A stretch of DNA of 7,080 nt from Thermoanaerobaculia bacterium (GCA_025937035.1 JAICSG010000198.1:1-7080); one strand, 5' to 3'; numbered from the stretch's first letter, positions 1 through 5,131 are shown. A program made the numbers and translations. Notes: generated by a model from the letters alone, not told the origin.

Positions 1-388
1 ATCCCCTGAAAGAGTCGAGTGGATTCCCATCCTGAGGAATCACCTTAAGGCGGGCGAGCCAGGGAATCTCCACCCAAGCACAAGGTCTGCAAATGATCGG
101 AAGGATGGCCAGCCCGCTCCCCTGGCGTGTAAGAAGAGCGGGGATCTCCTGACTTCGGATGAATCCAGAATTCAGAAAGCTCGCTGATATTAAGAGTACG
201 GCGACTCGCGCGGCTGCTATCTGCGCTCTGGTTTCCACCAACCCCTTAGCGCTTGGGCTGATGTCCTGGTCGCTCCAAACTCGCAGTAGTCCTTGCTGCT
301 CAAAAGAGGTTAGGTGTAAAACGAGACGGTCTTTCCAGACCTTGTCCTCATGACTGTAGCTGATGAAGACCGTCGGGGCGGAATTCAC
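1..388 (-). CDS. TIR-domain protein, N-terminal part (3' end beyond window)
   Basis: Reading the minus strand from GTG at 388-386 gives 129 codons without a stop up to base 1. The product begins MNSAPTVFISYSHEDK, the first beta strand and box 1 of a TIR domain. Then come helix A (residues 16-33), the W38-S-D-Q-D42-I BB-loop region, VAVLLISASFL (62-72), and FIRSQE ending in E81. E81 is where bacterial TIR NADases carry their catalytic Glu. ILPIICRPCAW (95-105) and PWLARL (109-114) also follow the family pattern. The usual BB-loop Gly and Trp appear as S46 and G49. A TAG stop lies in frame four codons upstream, so GTG is the only plausible start. Family TIR domains usually cleave NAD+ or signal in anti-phage or programmed-death systems, often fused to NACHT, TPR or sensor domains; any such C-terminal part lies outside. 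GC is about 55%, well below the neighbours. TIR identity is confident; the defence role is inferred. Confidence 0.86.
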   Translation of the reverse strand, partial: MNSAPTVFISYSHEDKVWKDRLVLHLTSFEQQGLLRVWSDQDISPSAKGLVETRAQIAAARVAVLLISASFLNSGFIRSQEIPALLTRQGSGLAILPIICRPCAWVEIPWLARLKVIPQDGNPLDSFRG

Positions 389-394
389 CCCTGG

Positions 395-400
395 ATTCTA
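395..400 (-). promoter_or_regulatory. Possible -10 box (TAGAAT) six bases before the TIR start
   Basis: TAGAAT matches the sigma-70 -10 consensus at five of six positions and ends six bases before the GTG. Transcription from it would start at or next to the start codon, giving a leaderless mRNA. No Shine-Dalgarno sits at normal spacing for this GTG. No recognisable -35 box lies 16-19 bases upstream, so this is only a candidate. Read-through from the tRNA operon is the alternative. Confidence 0.25.
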
Positions 401-427
401 CCGTGCTTCCTGAGAGAAGGGGGAGCT

Positions 428-502
428 TGGAGGCGACGACCGGATTCGAACCGGTGAATAAGGGTTTTGCAGACCCTCGCCTTACCACTTGGCTACGTCG
501 CC
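428..502 (-). tRNA. tRNA-Cys (anticodon GCA), CCA encoded
   Basis: The minus strand folds as a complete cloverleaf. The acceptor arms are GGCGACG and CGTCGCC. The D stem is GCC/GGC around AAGTGGTAA. The anticodon stem AGGGT/ACCCT holds loop CTGCAAA with anticodon GCA. The T arm is ACCGG-TTCGAAT-CCGGT. Base 73 is T, the identity base of tRNA-Cys, and CCA is encoded at 430-428. It lies 80 bases downstream of tRNA-Gly on the same strand and is presumably co-transcribed. Its 3' end faces the TIR gene, which is the usual side for island integration at tRNA loci. The gene is intact. Confidence 0.97.
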
Positions 503-513
503 CGAGAAGGGCT

Positions 514-533
514 GGGGCCGCTTGCGCGGCCCC
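514..533. other. Hairpin in the spacer between the two tRNA genes
   Basis: GGGGCCGC at 514-521 pairs perfectly with GCGGCCCC at 526-533 around a four-base loop. It lies in the 80-base spacer of the tRNA-Gly/tRNA-Cys transcript. It has no T-run after it in the direction of transcription, so a terminator is unlikely. A processing or spacer structure in the precursor tRNA is possible. Confidence 0.4.
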
Positions 534-582
534 GGGATCTTAGCAGAAAGCGGAAGACGTCCGCGATCTCGAAGTCACAATC

Positions 583-657
583 TGGAGCGGGAAACGGGAT
601 TTGAACCCGCGACCCCAACCTTGGCAAGGTTGTGCTCTACCACTGAGCTATTCCCGC
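583..657 (-). tRNA. tRNA-Gly (anticodon GCC), CCA encoded
   Basis: The minus strand shows acceptor GCGGGAA paired with TTCCCGC. The D arm is GCTC-AGTGGTA-GAGC. The anticodon arm CAACC-TTGCCAA-GGTTG has anticodon GCC. The T arm is GCGGG-TTCAAAT-CCCGT, with a G-T closing pair. Base 73 is T and CCA is encoded at 585-583. It is the first gene of the tRNA operon, about nine bases from the predicted transcription start. The Gly-Cys order is the one seen in E. coli glyW-cysT. Confidence 0.97.
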
Positions 658-672
658 CCAACAGGCTGGCAA

Positions 673-701
673 AGGATAGTCAGGGAGGCGGAGGCTGTCA
701 A
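673..701 (-). promoter_or_regulatory. Sigma-70 promoter of the tRNA-Gly/tRNA-Cys operon
   Basis: On the minus strand a perfect TTGACA (-35, bases 701-696) is followed after exactly 17 bases by TATCCT (-10, bases 678-673). The predicted start near 666 gives a leader of about nine bases before the tRNA-Gly acceptor stem. The match and position are what a strong stable-RNA promoter should show. No GCGCC-type discriminator is obvious. Confidence 0.85.
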
Positions 702-982
702 GCGCCCCCGATCCCTACTCCCTGAAACCACCGGTGCCGCCCGGTTCTTCCACGTCGGATAGGCCACGGTCGCCCGCCGGGAGGCCTGTTCTGCCCCAGC
801 CAGGGGCGGGCCGCCTGGACGGAGGCCGGCCTGGCCTGAGATGCGGCAGCGGCGGCCTTCCGGCAGGCCGGGAGAGCCCGGGGTCAGGCCACCCGGCCTG
901 GGCGCGGGCGGCCCTGGCCTTGGTTCGGGCAGCGGCTGCCCAAACGAAGGCGGCCGTGGCCTTGGCGGCGCGGAAGACCCGT
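702..982. other. GC-rich intergenic stretch, no gene seen
   Basis: About 280 bases between the yraN stop and the tRNA promoter. I see no supported gene on either strand: open frames here have no credible start, no ribosome site and no family-like protein. The stretch holds several inverted repeats. GGCCGGCCTGGCCTGA (824-839) is matched imperfectly by 884-898, with TCAGGCC pairing exactly. GCCCC/GGGGC pair at 793-797 and 803-807, and GGGCA/TGCCC at 927-931 and 937-941. None is followed by a T-run on the minus strand, so termination of the cysS-yraN transcript here would be of a non-classical kind. Confidence 0.6.
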
Positions 983-1390
983 CTACCAGCGCCGGCGGGG
1001 CGGGCCGGGGTTGTAGGGGAAGGCGTTGCGGATCAGGGTGTAGCGCCAGCCGCCGTCCTCGCGGTCGAGGCCGAGGACGTCGAAGCGGCAGGCGCGGTTG
1101 TGCCAGCCGCGGGCGGTCAGGTAGAGGGCGGCGGCGCGGGAGAGGCGGCGCTGCTTGCTGAAGCCGACCGCCGCGATGGCCGGGCCGTAGCGGTCGCCGT
1201 CCCGGGCCTTGATCTCGATAAAGGTGAGGGTGGAGCCTTCCATCGCCACGACGTCGATCTCGCCGCCGTGATTGGTGACGTTGCGGGCCAGGATCTGGTA
1301 GCCCTGCCCCTCCAGCCAACGGACGGCGTCGTCCTCCCCCGCCTTCCCCCGGGCGCGGGCGTGGGGTTGCTCGCGGAAGTCGCCGGTCAA
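983..1390 (-). CDS. yraN: YraN/UPF0102 family protein (restriction-endonuclease-like fold)
   Basis: Encodes 135 residues, close to the family's usual 115-135. The N-terminus has the RGKAGED motif (14-20) and a helix ending in GYQILARN (30-37). The core GGEIDVVAM...TFIEIKAR (42-63) supplies D46, E59 and K61, the D...ExK pattern of the restriction-endonuclease-like superfamily. Family members are widespread and small, with weak or unclear nuclease activity, perhaps in DNA or RNA metabolism; the precise role is unsettled. The start is TTG at 1390-1388. No ATG or GTG occurs near, and the conserved block begins by residue 14, so a later start would truncate the domain. It begins 7 bases after the cysS stop and is probably translationally coupled to it. 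The tail after the domain, ending PPRRRW, is Pro/Arg-rich and unremarkable. Confidence 0.93.
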   Translation of the reverse strand: MTGDFREQPHARARGKAGEDDAVRWLEGQGYQILARNVTNHGGEIDVVAMEGSTLTFIEIKARDGDRYGPAIAAVGFSKQRRLSRAAALYLTARGWHNRACRFDVLGLDREDGGWRYTLIRNAFPYNPGPPRRRW

Positions 1391-1394
1391 GGGG

Positions 1395-1399
1395 CTCCT
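1395..1399 (-). promoter_or_regulatory. Ribosome binding site of yraN overlapping the cysS stop
   Basis: AGGAG on the minus strand shares bases with the TAG stop of cysS (1400-1398) and is followed by CCCC and the TTG start. The four-base spacing is short. The arrangement suggests that ribosomes ending cysS re-initiate on yraN. It is the main reason for accepting TTG as the start. Confidence 0.6.
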
Positions 1400-2810
1400 A
1401 CTTCCGCTTCCACCGCGTCCCTTGCGGGGTGTCCTCCAGGACGATCCCGCGGGCGGTGAGCTCGTCGCGGATGCGGTCCGAGGTGGCGAAGTCGCGGTTC
1501 TTGCGGGCGGCGTTGCGGTCGGCGATCAGCTGCTCGATCTCGGCCGCGTCGTCGTCGGTCTGGCCGGTCGGCCACTCGGCGGGGTCGAGGACGCCCAGCA
1601 CCTGGTCGACGTCCTTCAGGGCGTCGAGCACGCGCTGGCGGTCCCCCCCGCCGATCCTCCCCTCCTCGATCGCCACGTTCACCTCCTTGACGTAGGCGAA
1701 GAGGGCGGCGAGCGCCACGGCGAAGTTGAGGTCGTCGGCCAGGCCGGCCGCGAAATCCTGGCGCAGCTTCTCTCCGGCCTCGGCCAGGCGGGCGTCCGGC
1801 TCCCCCTTCTCGGCGGCGTGCTGGAGGCGGAAGCGCATCTCGTCCACCCGGCGGAGGGCCCCCAGGGCGCCGTCCAGCGACTCGAAGGTGAAGTTGAGCT
1901 TCTGCCGGTAGTGGACCGAGAGGAAGAGGTAGCGCAGGGCCCGCGGCGAGCAGCCGCGCGCCAGCAGGTCGGGCAGGGTGTACTGGTTGCCCAGCGACTT
2001 CGACATCTTCTGGCCGTCCACGATCAGGTGCTCGGCGTGCAGCCAGTTGCGGACGAACGGCTTGTCGGTCGCCGACTCGCTCTGGGCGATCTCGTTCTCG
2101 TGGTGCGGGAAGATCAGGTCCACCCCGCCGCAGTGGATGTCGAACGTCTCGCCCAGGTACTTCATGCTCATCGCCGAGCACTCGATGTGCCACCCCGGAC
2201 GGCCGGGGCCCCACGGGGATTCCCACGACGGCTCCCCGGGCTTGACCGCCTTCCAGAGGCCGAAGTCGCGCACATCCTCTTTCCCGTACTCGTCGCTCGC
2301 CACCCGCTCCCCCTGGCGCGCCTGGTCGAGGTCGAACCCGGAGAGGGCGCCGTACCTGGGATCGCTGGCGATCTTGAAGAAGACCGAGCCGTCGGTCACG
2401 TAGGCGTGTCCCTTCTCGATCAGCTTCTCGATGATGGCGATCATCTCGGGGATGTGCTCGGTCGCCTTGGGGAACTGCTCGACCCGCTCCATGTGGAGGG
2501 CGTCCAGGTCGCGCAGGAAGGTCGTGACGAACGGCTCGGTGTACTCGGGAAGGGAGACGCCCGCCTTGTGGGCCCCCTGGATGGTCTTGTCGTCCACGTC
2601 GGTCAGGTTCATCACCTGAGTGACCTTGAAGCCGAGGTAGCGCAGGCTCCGCCGCAGCAGGTCCCCGAACAGGAAGGTGCGGAGGTTGCCGATGTGGACC
2701 TCGTTGTAGACGGTGGGGCCGCAGATGTAGACGCGGGCCTCGCCGGGAGTGGTCGGCTGGAAGGGCTCGAGCTTGCGCCCGAGGGTGTTGAAGAGGGTCA
2801 GGTCGGTCAT
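1398..2810 (-). CDS. cysS: Cysteinyl-tRNA synthetase
   Basis: Encodes 470 residues, against 461 in E. coli, and appears complete. This class I synthetase charges tRNA-Cys with cysteine in the cytoplasm. The Rossmann domain carries the HIGH-type motif HIGN (39-42) and KMSKS (268-272). The zinc ligands match E. coli positions: C30 in ICGPT, C211 in WHIECSA, H236 and E240 in HHENE. This zinc gives cysteine selectivity over serine. NLTDVDDK (68-75) is a further family signature. The C-terminal part (about 310-470) has the helical DALR-like and anticodon-binding regions, ending with the RNAARKNRDFATSDRIRDEL segment. The ATG at 2810 gives the normal N-terminus, but no Shine-Dalgarno precedes it. 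Its cognate tRNA-Cys gene lies about 900 bases downstream on the same strand, in a separate transcript. Confidence 0.98.
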   Translation of the reverse strand: MTDLTLFNTLGRKLEPFQPTTPGEARVYICGPTVYNEVHIGNLRTFLFGDLLRRSLRYLGFKVTQVMNLTDVDDKTIQGAHKAGVSLPEYTEPFVTTFLRDLDALHMERVEQFPKATEHIPEMIAIIEKLIEKGHAYVTDGSVFFKIASDPRYGALSGFDLDQARQGERVASDEYGKEDVRDFGLWKAVKPGEPSWESPWGPGRPGWHIECSAMSMKYLGETFDIHCGGVDLIFPHHENEIAQSESATDKPFVRNWLHAEHLIVDGQKMSKSLGNQYTLPDLLARGCSPRALRYLFLSVHYRQKLNFTFESLDGALGALRRVDEMRFRLQHAAEKGEPDARLAEAGEKLRQDFAAGLADDLNFAVALAALFAYVKEVNVAIEEGRIGGGDRQRVLDALKDVDQVLGVLDPAEWPTGQTDDDAAEIEQLIADRNAARKNRDFATSDRIRDELTARGIVLEDTPQGTRWKRK

Positions 2811-2819
2811 GGCGGGGGG

Positions 2820-2825
2820 ATTCTA
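2820..2825 (-). promoter_or_regulatory. Possible -10 box (TAGAAT) nine bases before cysS
   Basis: TAGAAT on the minus strand ends nine bases before the cysS ATG and overlaps the outer end of the first palindrome of the composite repeat. With no Shine-Dalgarno in the gap, a leaderless or very short-leader transcript is possible. No -35 match is seen at standard spacing. Terminator-like hairpins upstream make an independent promoter for cysS plausible. Confidence 0.3.
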
Positions 2826-2860
2826 GCCCGGGGATGAATCCCCGGGCTACGTTGGAACCG

Positions 2861-2881
2861 AAAAGCCGGGTGAACCCGGCT
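2861..2881 (-). terminator. Terminator-like hairpin after the lipoprotein gene (part of the repeat)
   Basis: Read on the minus strand, AGCCGGG-TTCA-CCCGGCT is followed at once by TTT (four Ts counting the last stem base). It lies about 90 bases beyond the lipoprotein stop at 2970. The stem is strong but the T-run short, so efficiency is uncertain. It would separate the def operon from cysS. Confidence 0.45.
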
Positions 2882-2907
2882 CAACCCTCCCCTGGAAGTC
2901 TTCTTGG

Positions 2908-2928
2908 AGCCGGCTTCAGCCGGCTTTT
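2908..2928 (+). terminator. Opposite-strand terminator-like hairpin (part of the repeat)
   Basis: On the plus strand AGCCGGC-TTCA-GCCGGCT is followed by TTT, the mirror image of the hairpin at 2861-2881. Together they resemble a bidirectional terminator. No plus-strand gene ends here, so for this strand it would only block antisense transcription. Confidence 0.3.
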
Positions 2929-2969
2929 CGGTGGATTCGTAGCCCGGGCATTCATGCCCGGGCGGCCCC

Positions 2970-3512
2970 CTACTTCGTCACCGTCACCGACCCCGCCAGC
3001 CACGTCATCCCGGAGATCGTGGTGCCATTGGAATCGAGGGCCGAATTCCGCGCGAAGGCGAAGCTCCCCGATCCGGCGGCCACGGCGGTGAATTCCAGGG
3101 TCAGCACCACGCCGGAGCCGTTGGCGCCGGGGGTGGCGCCGAGGTGGGTGCCGCCGACGATCAGGGTGCCGGGTGTCGAGGCCACGGCCTGCACGGCGCC
3201 GTTGCTGAGCAGCGGGCCGGCCGTGGCGCGGACGAGCTGGAGCTGGGTGGCGGGATAGGTAAGGTCGAAGGCGACGCCGTAGAGGTCGGTCACCTGATTG
3301 GCCCGCAGCTCCAGGACCAGGGTGGTGGTCGTGGTGGCGGCTCCGCTGGCCAGATAGAGACTGTTCGCGCCCGGGGTTCCCTGGGGGGTGAGGACGATCC
3401 CCGCCGTGGGGGGCGGTGGAGTCGGCTCGCTCGGCGTGCTGCCGCCCCCGCCTCCCCCGCCACAGGCGGTGAGGAGGAGGGTGGCAGCGAGGAGGAGCAC
3501 GCTCGTCCTCAC
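2970..3512 (-). CDS. Small lipoprotein with cohesin-like domain
   Basis: Encodes 180 residues from GTG at 3512. The N-terminus MRTSVLLLAATLLLTAC is a lipoprotein signal: positive charge, hydrophobic stretch, and lipobox LTAC with Cys17 as the lipidated residue. A Gly run and a Pro/Thr-rich linker (18-40) follow. Residues about 50-180 have the look of a cohesin beta-sandwich: alternating strands, LYGVAFDLTYPATQLQLV like the family's gv.f.l.YDp..L signature, a GPLL segment, and VVLTLEFTAVAAGSGSFAF near the end. Cohesin domains bind dockerins in cellulosomes, but isolated ones occur in envelope proteins of many bacteria with unknown partners. No dockerin is seen in this window. The GTG overlaps the def stop by four bases (GTGA), so it is the last gene of that operon. 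Lipoprotein call strong, cohesin call moderate. Confidence 0.8.
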   Translation of the reverse strand: MRTSVLLLAATLLLTACGGGGGGGSTPSEPTPPPPTAGIVLTPQGTPGANSLYLASGAATTTTTLVLELRANQVTDLYGVAFDLTYPATQLQLVRATAGPLLSNGAVQAVASTPGTLIVGGTHLGATPGANGSGVVLTLEFTAVAAGSGSFAFARNSALDSNGTTISGMTWLAGSVTVTK

Positions 3513-4027
3513 ACCGCCACCTCCTGCTCCGCGGCCAGCTTCTTGAGCTGGCGGCGGGCTCTTTCCTTGCGCAGGCCGCGCAGGTGATCGGTGAAGAGGA
3601 CGCCGTCCAGGTGGTCGACCTCGTGGCAGATGGCACGGGCGAGATAGTCCTCGGCCTGCAGCTCGAAGGGTTGGCCGTCGAGGCCCTGCGCCCGCAGGGT
3701 GATCACGAGGGGGCGGTCCACCTTGTCGGTGATGCCGGGCAGGGAGAGGCACCCCTCGGTGTCGGTCTCCAGCCCCTCGCGCCGGGTGATCTCGGGGTTC
3801 ACCAGGACCCGCAGCGCGGCGGGGTCCTCCCCCACCGAGATGTCCACCACGGCGAGCCGGAGGTCCACCCCCACCTGGGGGGCCGCGAGGCCCACGCCGG
3901 GCGCGGCGTGCATCGTCTCCACCATGTTGGCGGCGAGCTTGCGCAGGCCGTCGTCGAAGGCCTCCACCCGCCTGCACTTCTTCCGCAGGACGGGATCGGG
4001 ATAGATACGAATGGGAAGAATCGCCAT
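3509..4027 (-). CDS. def: Peptide deformylase
   Basis: Encodes 172 residues, the usual size of a type 1 deformylase. It removes the formyl group from the N-terminal Met of nascent proteins at the ribosome exit. All three active-site motifs are present: GVGLAAPQ (44-51), EGCLS (91-95, Cys93 a metal ligand) and HEVDH (135-139, two His metal ligands and catalytic Glu136). The N-terminus IRIYPDPVLRKKC is typical. The ATG at 4027 shares its A with the TGA of the upstream gene (TGATG), and GGAG lies nine bases before it. The stop overlaps the next start by four bases. In many bacteria def is followed by fmt; here it sits between a TPR/cNMP-fold gene and a lipoprotein gene, which is unusual. Confidence 0.97.
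   Translation of the reverse strand: MAILPIRIYPDPVLRKKCRRVEAFDDGLRKLAANMVETMHAAPGVGLAAPQVGVDLRLAVVDISVGEDPAALRVLVNPEITRREGLETDTEGCLSLPGITDKVDRPLVITLRAQGLDGQPFELQAEDYLARAICHEVDHLDGVLFTDHLRGLRKERARRQLKKLAAEQEVAV
3520..3525 (-). promoter_or_regulatory. Ribosome binding site of the lipoprotein gene inside def
   Basis: AGGAGG, a full Shine-Dalgarno, lies in the last codons of def, seven bases before the GTG at 3512. It fixes this start over the longer open frame, which runs upstream through def without a matching signal peptide. Confidence 0.8.
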
Positions 4028-4899
4028 CAGGAACCGCTCCGCAGACGCCGGACCGTGGCCGCGACGTCGCGGTCGTTGTGCTGCTCGCGCAGCGTGTCGA
4101 GGAATCCGCGGGGGTCGGAGTTGCCGGCCAGGCAGCTCTCCAGGCCCGCGCGGGTGAGCTTCAGGACGATCGCGGGCTCCACCGTCCGGTAGTCGGCGGC
4201 CCAGGGGACGCGCTCCAGCAGGGTCCCCTCGCCGATCACGTCGCCGGCGGAGAAGCTGCGCACCGGCGTCGCGCGCCCCCCGGCGTTGACGGAAACCTCG
4301 ATCGTCCCCTGCACGATCAACAAGAGGAAAGCTTCCGGGCTTCCCTCGCGGGCGATGGGAGCGCCCGTATCCAGCCGGAGGAGCTCCGTGGCGCCGAAGA
4401 GCCGCTTCAGCGACTCGCCGGGCAGCTTCCGCACCACCGCGCTCCCCTCCAGATTGGGCCAGAGCCGCTTGAGCTCCAGGGCGGTGGTGCCCGCCTGGAG
4501 GGCGCCGCCGGCCTGCTGGAGCCCCTCCAGGGCGAGCGTCCGCGTCTGCTCCATGCTCTTGCCGCGCTGGAGCTTCTCGGCCTTCATGCGCAGCGCATGG
4601 TCCATCGGCGCCAGCTTCATCGCCTTGGCGAGCAGGGCGAGGCCCTTGTCGTGGAAGCCGTCCTGGGCGTACTCCTCGGCCGCGTAGACGTATTCGTCCA
4701 CCGCCTTCTCGAACTGCTTGAGCTGGGTGTAGACCTCGGCCAGCTTGAGGTGAGAGTGCAGGTCGCTGGGATTGCTCTTGAGGCGCGCGCGCAGGCGCTC
4801 CCCCGCCTCGTCGTACCGCTCGAGGATGATCAAATCGTCGATTGTGTGCTCCTGCGGCTCCTGCTGCCTCTTGCCGCCCCGGAACCAGTTGATCGCCAA
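4027..4899 (-). CDS. TPR and cyclic-nucleotide-binding-fold protein
   Basis: Encodes 290 residues with no signal peptide or membrane segment, so cytoplasmic. Residues about 18-112 form helical TPR-like repeats (ERYDEAGERLRARLKSNP; AEVYTQLKQFEKAVDEYVYAAEEY; KGLALLAKAMKLAP). Residues about 155-260 are a CRP-type cyclic-nucleotide-binding beta roll: FLLLIVQGTIEVSV (191-204), then GDVIGEGTLL (219-228). The phosphate-binding cassette keeps Gly223 and Glu224, but the Arg-Ala expected after it reads VPWAADYR, so the Arg that contacts the cyclic phosphate seems absent. No DNA-binding helix-turn-helix follows; the C-terminus is a short charged tail. It may sense another ligand or act as a protein-interaction module. 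The start is TTG at 4899; an in-frame TGA lies nine codons upstream. It is the first gene of the operon with def. Confidence 0.88.
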   Translation of the reverse strand: MAINWFRGGKRQQEPQEHTIDDLIILERYDEAGERLRARLKSNPSDLHSHLKLAEVYTQLKQFEKAVDEYVYAAEEYAQDGFHDKGLALLAKAMKLAPMDHALRMKAEKLQRGKSMEQTRTLALEGLQQAGGALQAGTTALELKRLWPNLEGSAVVRKLPGESLKRLFGATELLRLDTGAPIAREGSPEAFLLLIVQGTIEVSVNAGGRATPVRSFSAGDVIGEGTLLERVPWAADYRTVEPAIVLKLTRAGLESCLAGNSDPRGFLDTLREQHNDRDVAATVRRLRSGS

Positions 4900-4905
4900 G
4901 GTCTC

Positions 4906-4910
4906 CCTCC
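4906..4910 (-). promoter_or_regulatory. Ribosome binding site fixing the TTG start at 4899
   Basis: GGAGG on the minus strand is followed by six bases and then TTG. With the in-frame TGA just upstream and no ATG or GTG in the next stretch, this supports TTG as the true start of the TPR/cNMP-fold gene. Confidence 0.75.
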
Positions 4911-5029
4911 ACCAGAATGGATGTCAGGCCCACGCTCTTCCGCGACCCCGGTCTCCGCCCCCGGCGCCCTCCTTCCAGGGGACGCCCGTGACGCCTGGGG
5001 TGGACACCATCGCGGCTGTGAGCGGGCCC

Positions 5030-5060
5030 ATTATAGCGGGGATGGAGGCGGGCGAAGCAA
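5030..5060 (-). promoter_or_regulatory. Probable promoter of the TPR-def-lipoprotein operon
   Basis: The minus strand holds a perfect TATAAT at 5035-5030. Upstream, TTGCTT (5060-5055) is a weak -35 at a wide 19-base spacing. The predicted start near 5023 would give an untranslated leader of about 125 bases before the TTG at 4899. The -10 match in otherwise GC-rich DNA is persuasive; the -35 is not. Confidence 0.5.
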
Positions 5061-5063
5061 TTG

Positions 5064-5084
5064 AAAAACGGGAGCTTAGCCCCC
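5064..5084 (-). terminator. Terminator-like hairpin in the divergent region
   Basis: On the minus strand GGGGGC-TAA-GCTCCC forms a six-pair stem (one G-T) followed by GTTTTT. No minus-strand gene ends just upstream, so if real it would stop antisense transcripts coming from the divergent gene before they reach the operon promoter. The tiny loop and lack of a gene make it tentative. Confidence 0.3.
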
Positions 5085-5131
5085 TCTTCCAGAGGAATAA
5101 AGCAGGTGGTCCGGAAGTTGCTCTTTTCAGA

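Larger units (their letters stand above)
2824..2963. repeat. Composite four-hairpin palindromic element (REP/BIME-like)
   Basis: Four perfect hairpins follow one another. HP1: 2824-2834 pairs with 2839-2849 (11 bp). HP2: 2864-2870 with 2875-2881 (7 bp). HP3: 2908-2914 with 2919-2925 (7 bp). HP4: 2942-2950 with 2955-2963 (9 bp). HP1 and HP2 have loop TGAA; HP3 and HP4 have TTCA, its complement, so the element is built as two pairs in inverted orientation. Longer arms link the halves: ACCGAAAAGCCGG (2857-2869) is the exact inverse of 2920-2932, and CCCGGGCTACG (2841-2851) of 2939-2949. The whole can therefore fold as four small stems or one large cruciform. It fills the gap between the lipoprotein stop and the cysS start. 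Similar composite palindromes are usually dispersed in many copies per genome; only one copy lies here. Confidence 0.85.

Noticed and set aside
159..353. 64-codon plus-strand open frame in the lower-GC region
   Set aside because: It lies opposite the TIR domain, whose minus-strand frame matches the family throughout. No ribosome site or recognisable product.
514..533. Rho-independent terminator between the tRNA genes
   Set aside because: The stem is strong but no T-run follows on the transcribed strand, and it would cut off tRNA-Cys from its only visible promoter.
718..990. Minus-strand frame after yraN with high third-position GC and an Ala-rich product
   Set aside because: No ATG, GTG or TTG opens it after the previous stop at the end of yraN, and no family pattern appears. 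A frameshift extension of yraN is possible but yraN already has normal length.
1422..2837. 471-codon open frame on the plus strand opposite cysS
   Set aside because: It is antisense to a fully recognised synthetase. High GC at third positions keeps the opposite frame open; the product is low-complexity and resembles no family.
2824..2963. CRISPR array
   Set aside because: The units are palindromes of different lengths in inverted arrangement, without regular direct repeats and unique spacers.
2811..2969. T-box or other riboswitch leader for cysS
   Set aside because: No T-box sequence or specifier-stem arrangement is visible. The space is occupied by the composite palindrome.
5061..5101. Plus-strand sigma-70 promoter (TTGAAA with AATAAA) for the FecR-type gene
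   Set aside because: The two boxes are 29 bases apart, far beyond working spacing, and no other -10 fits.
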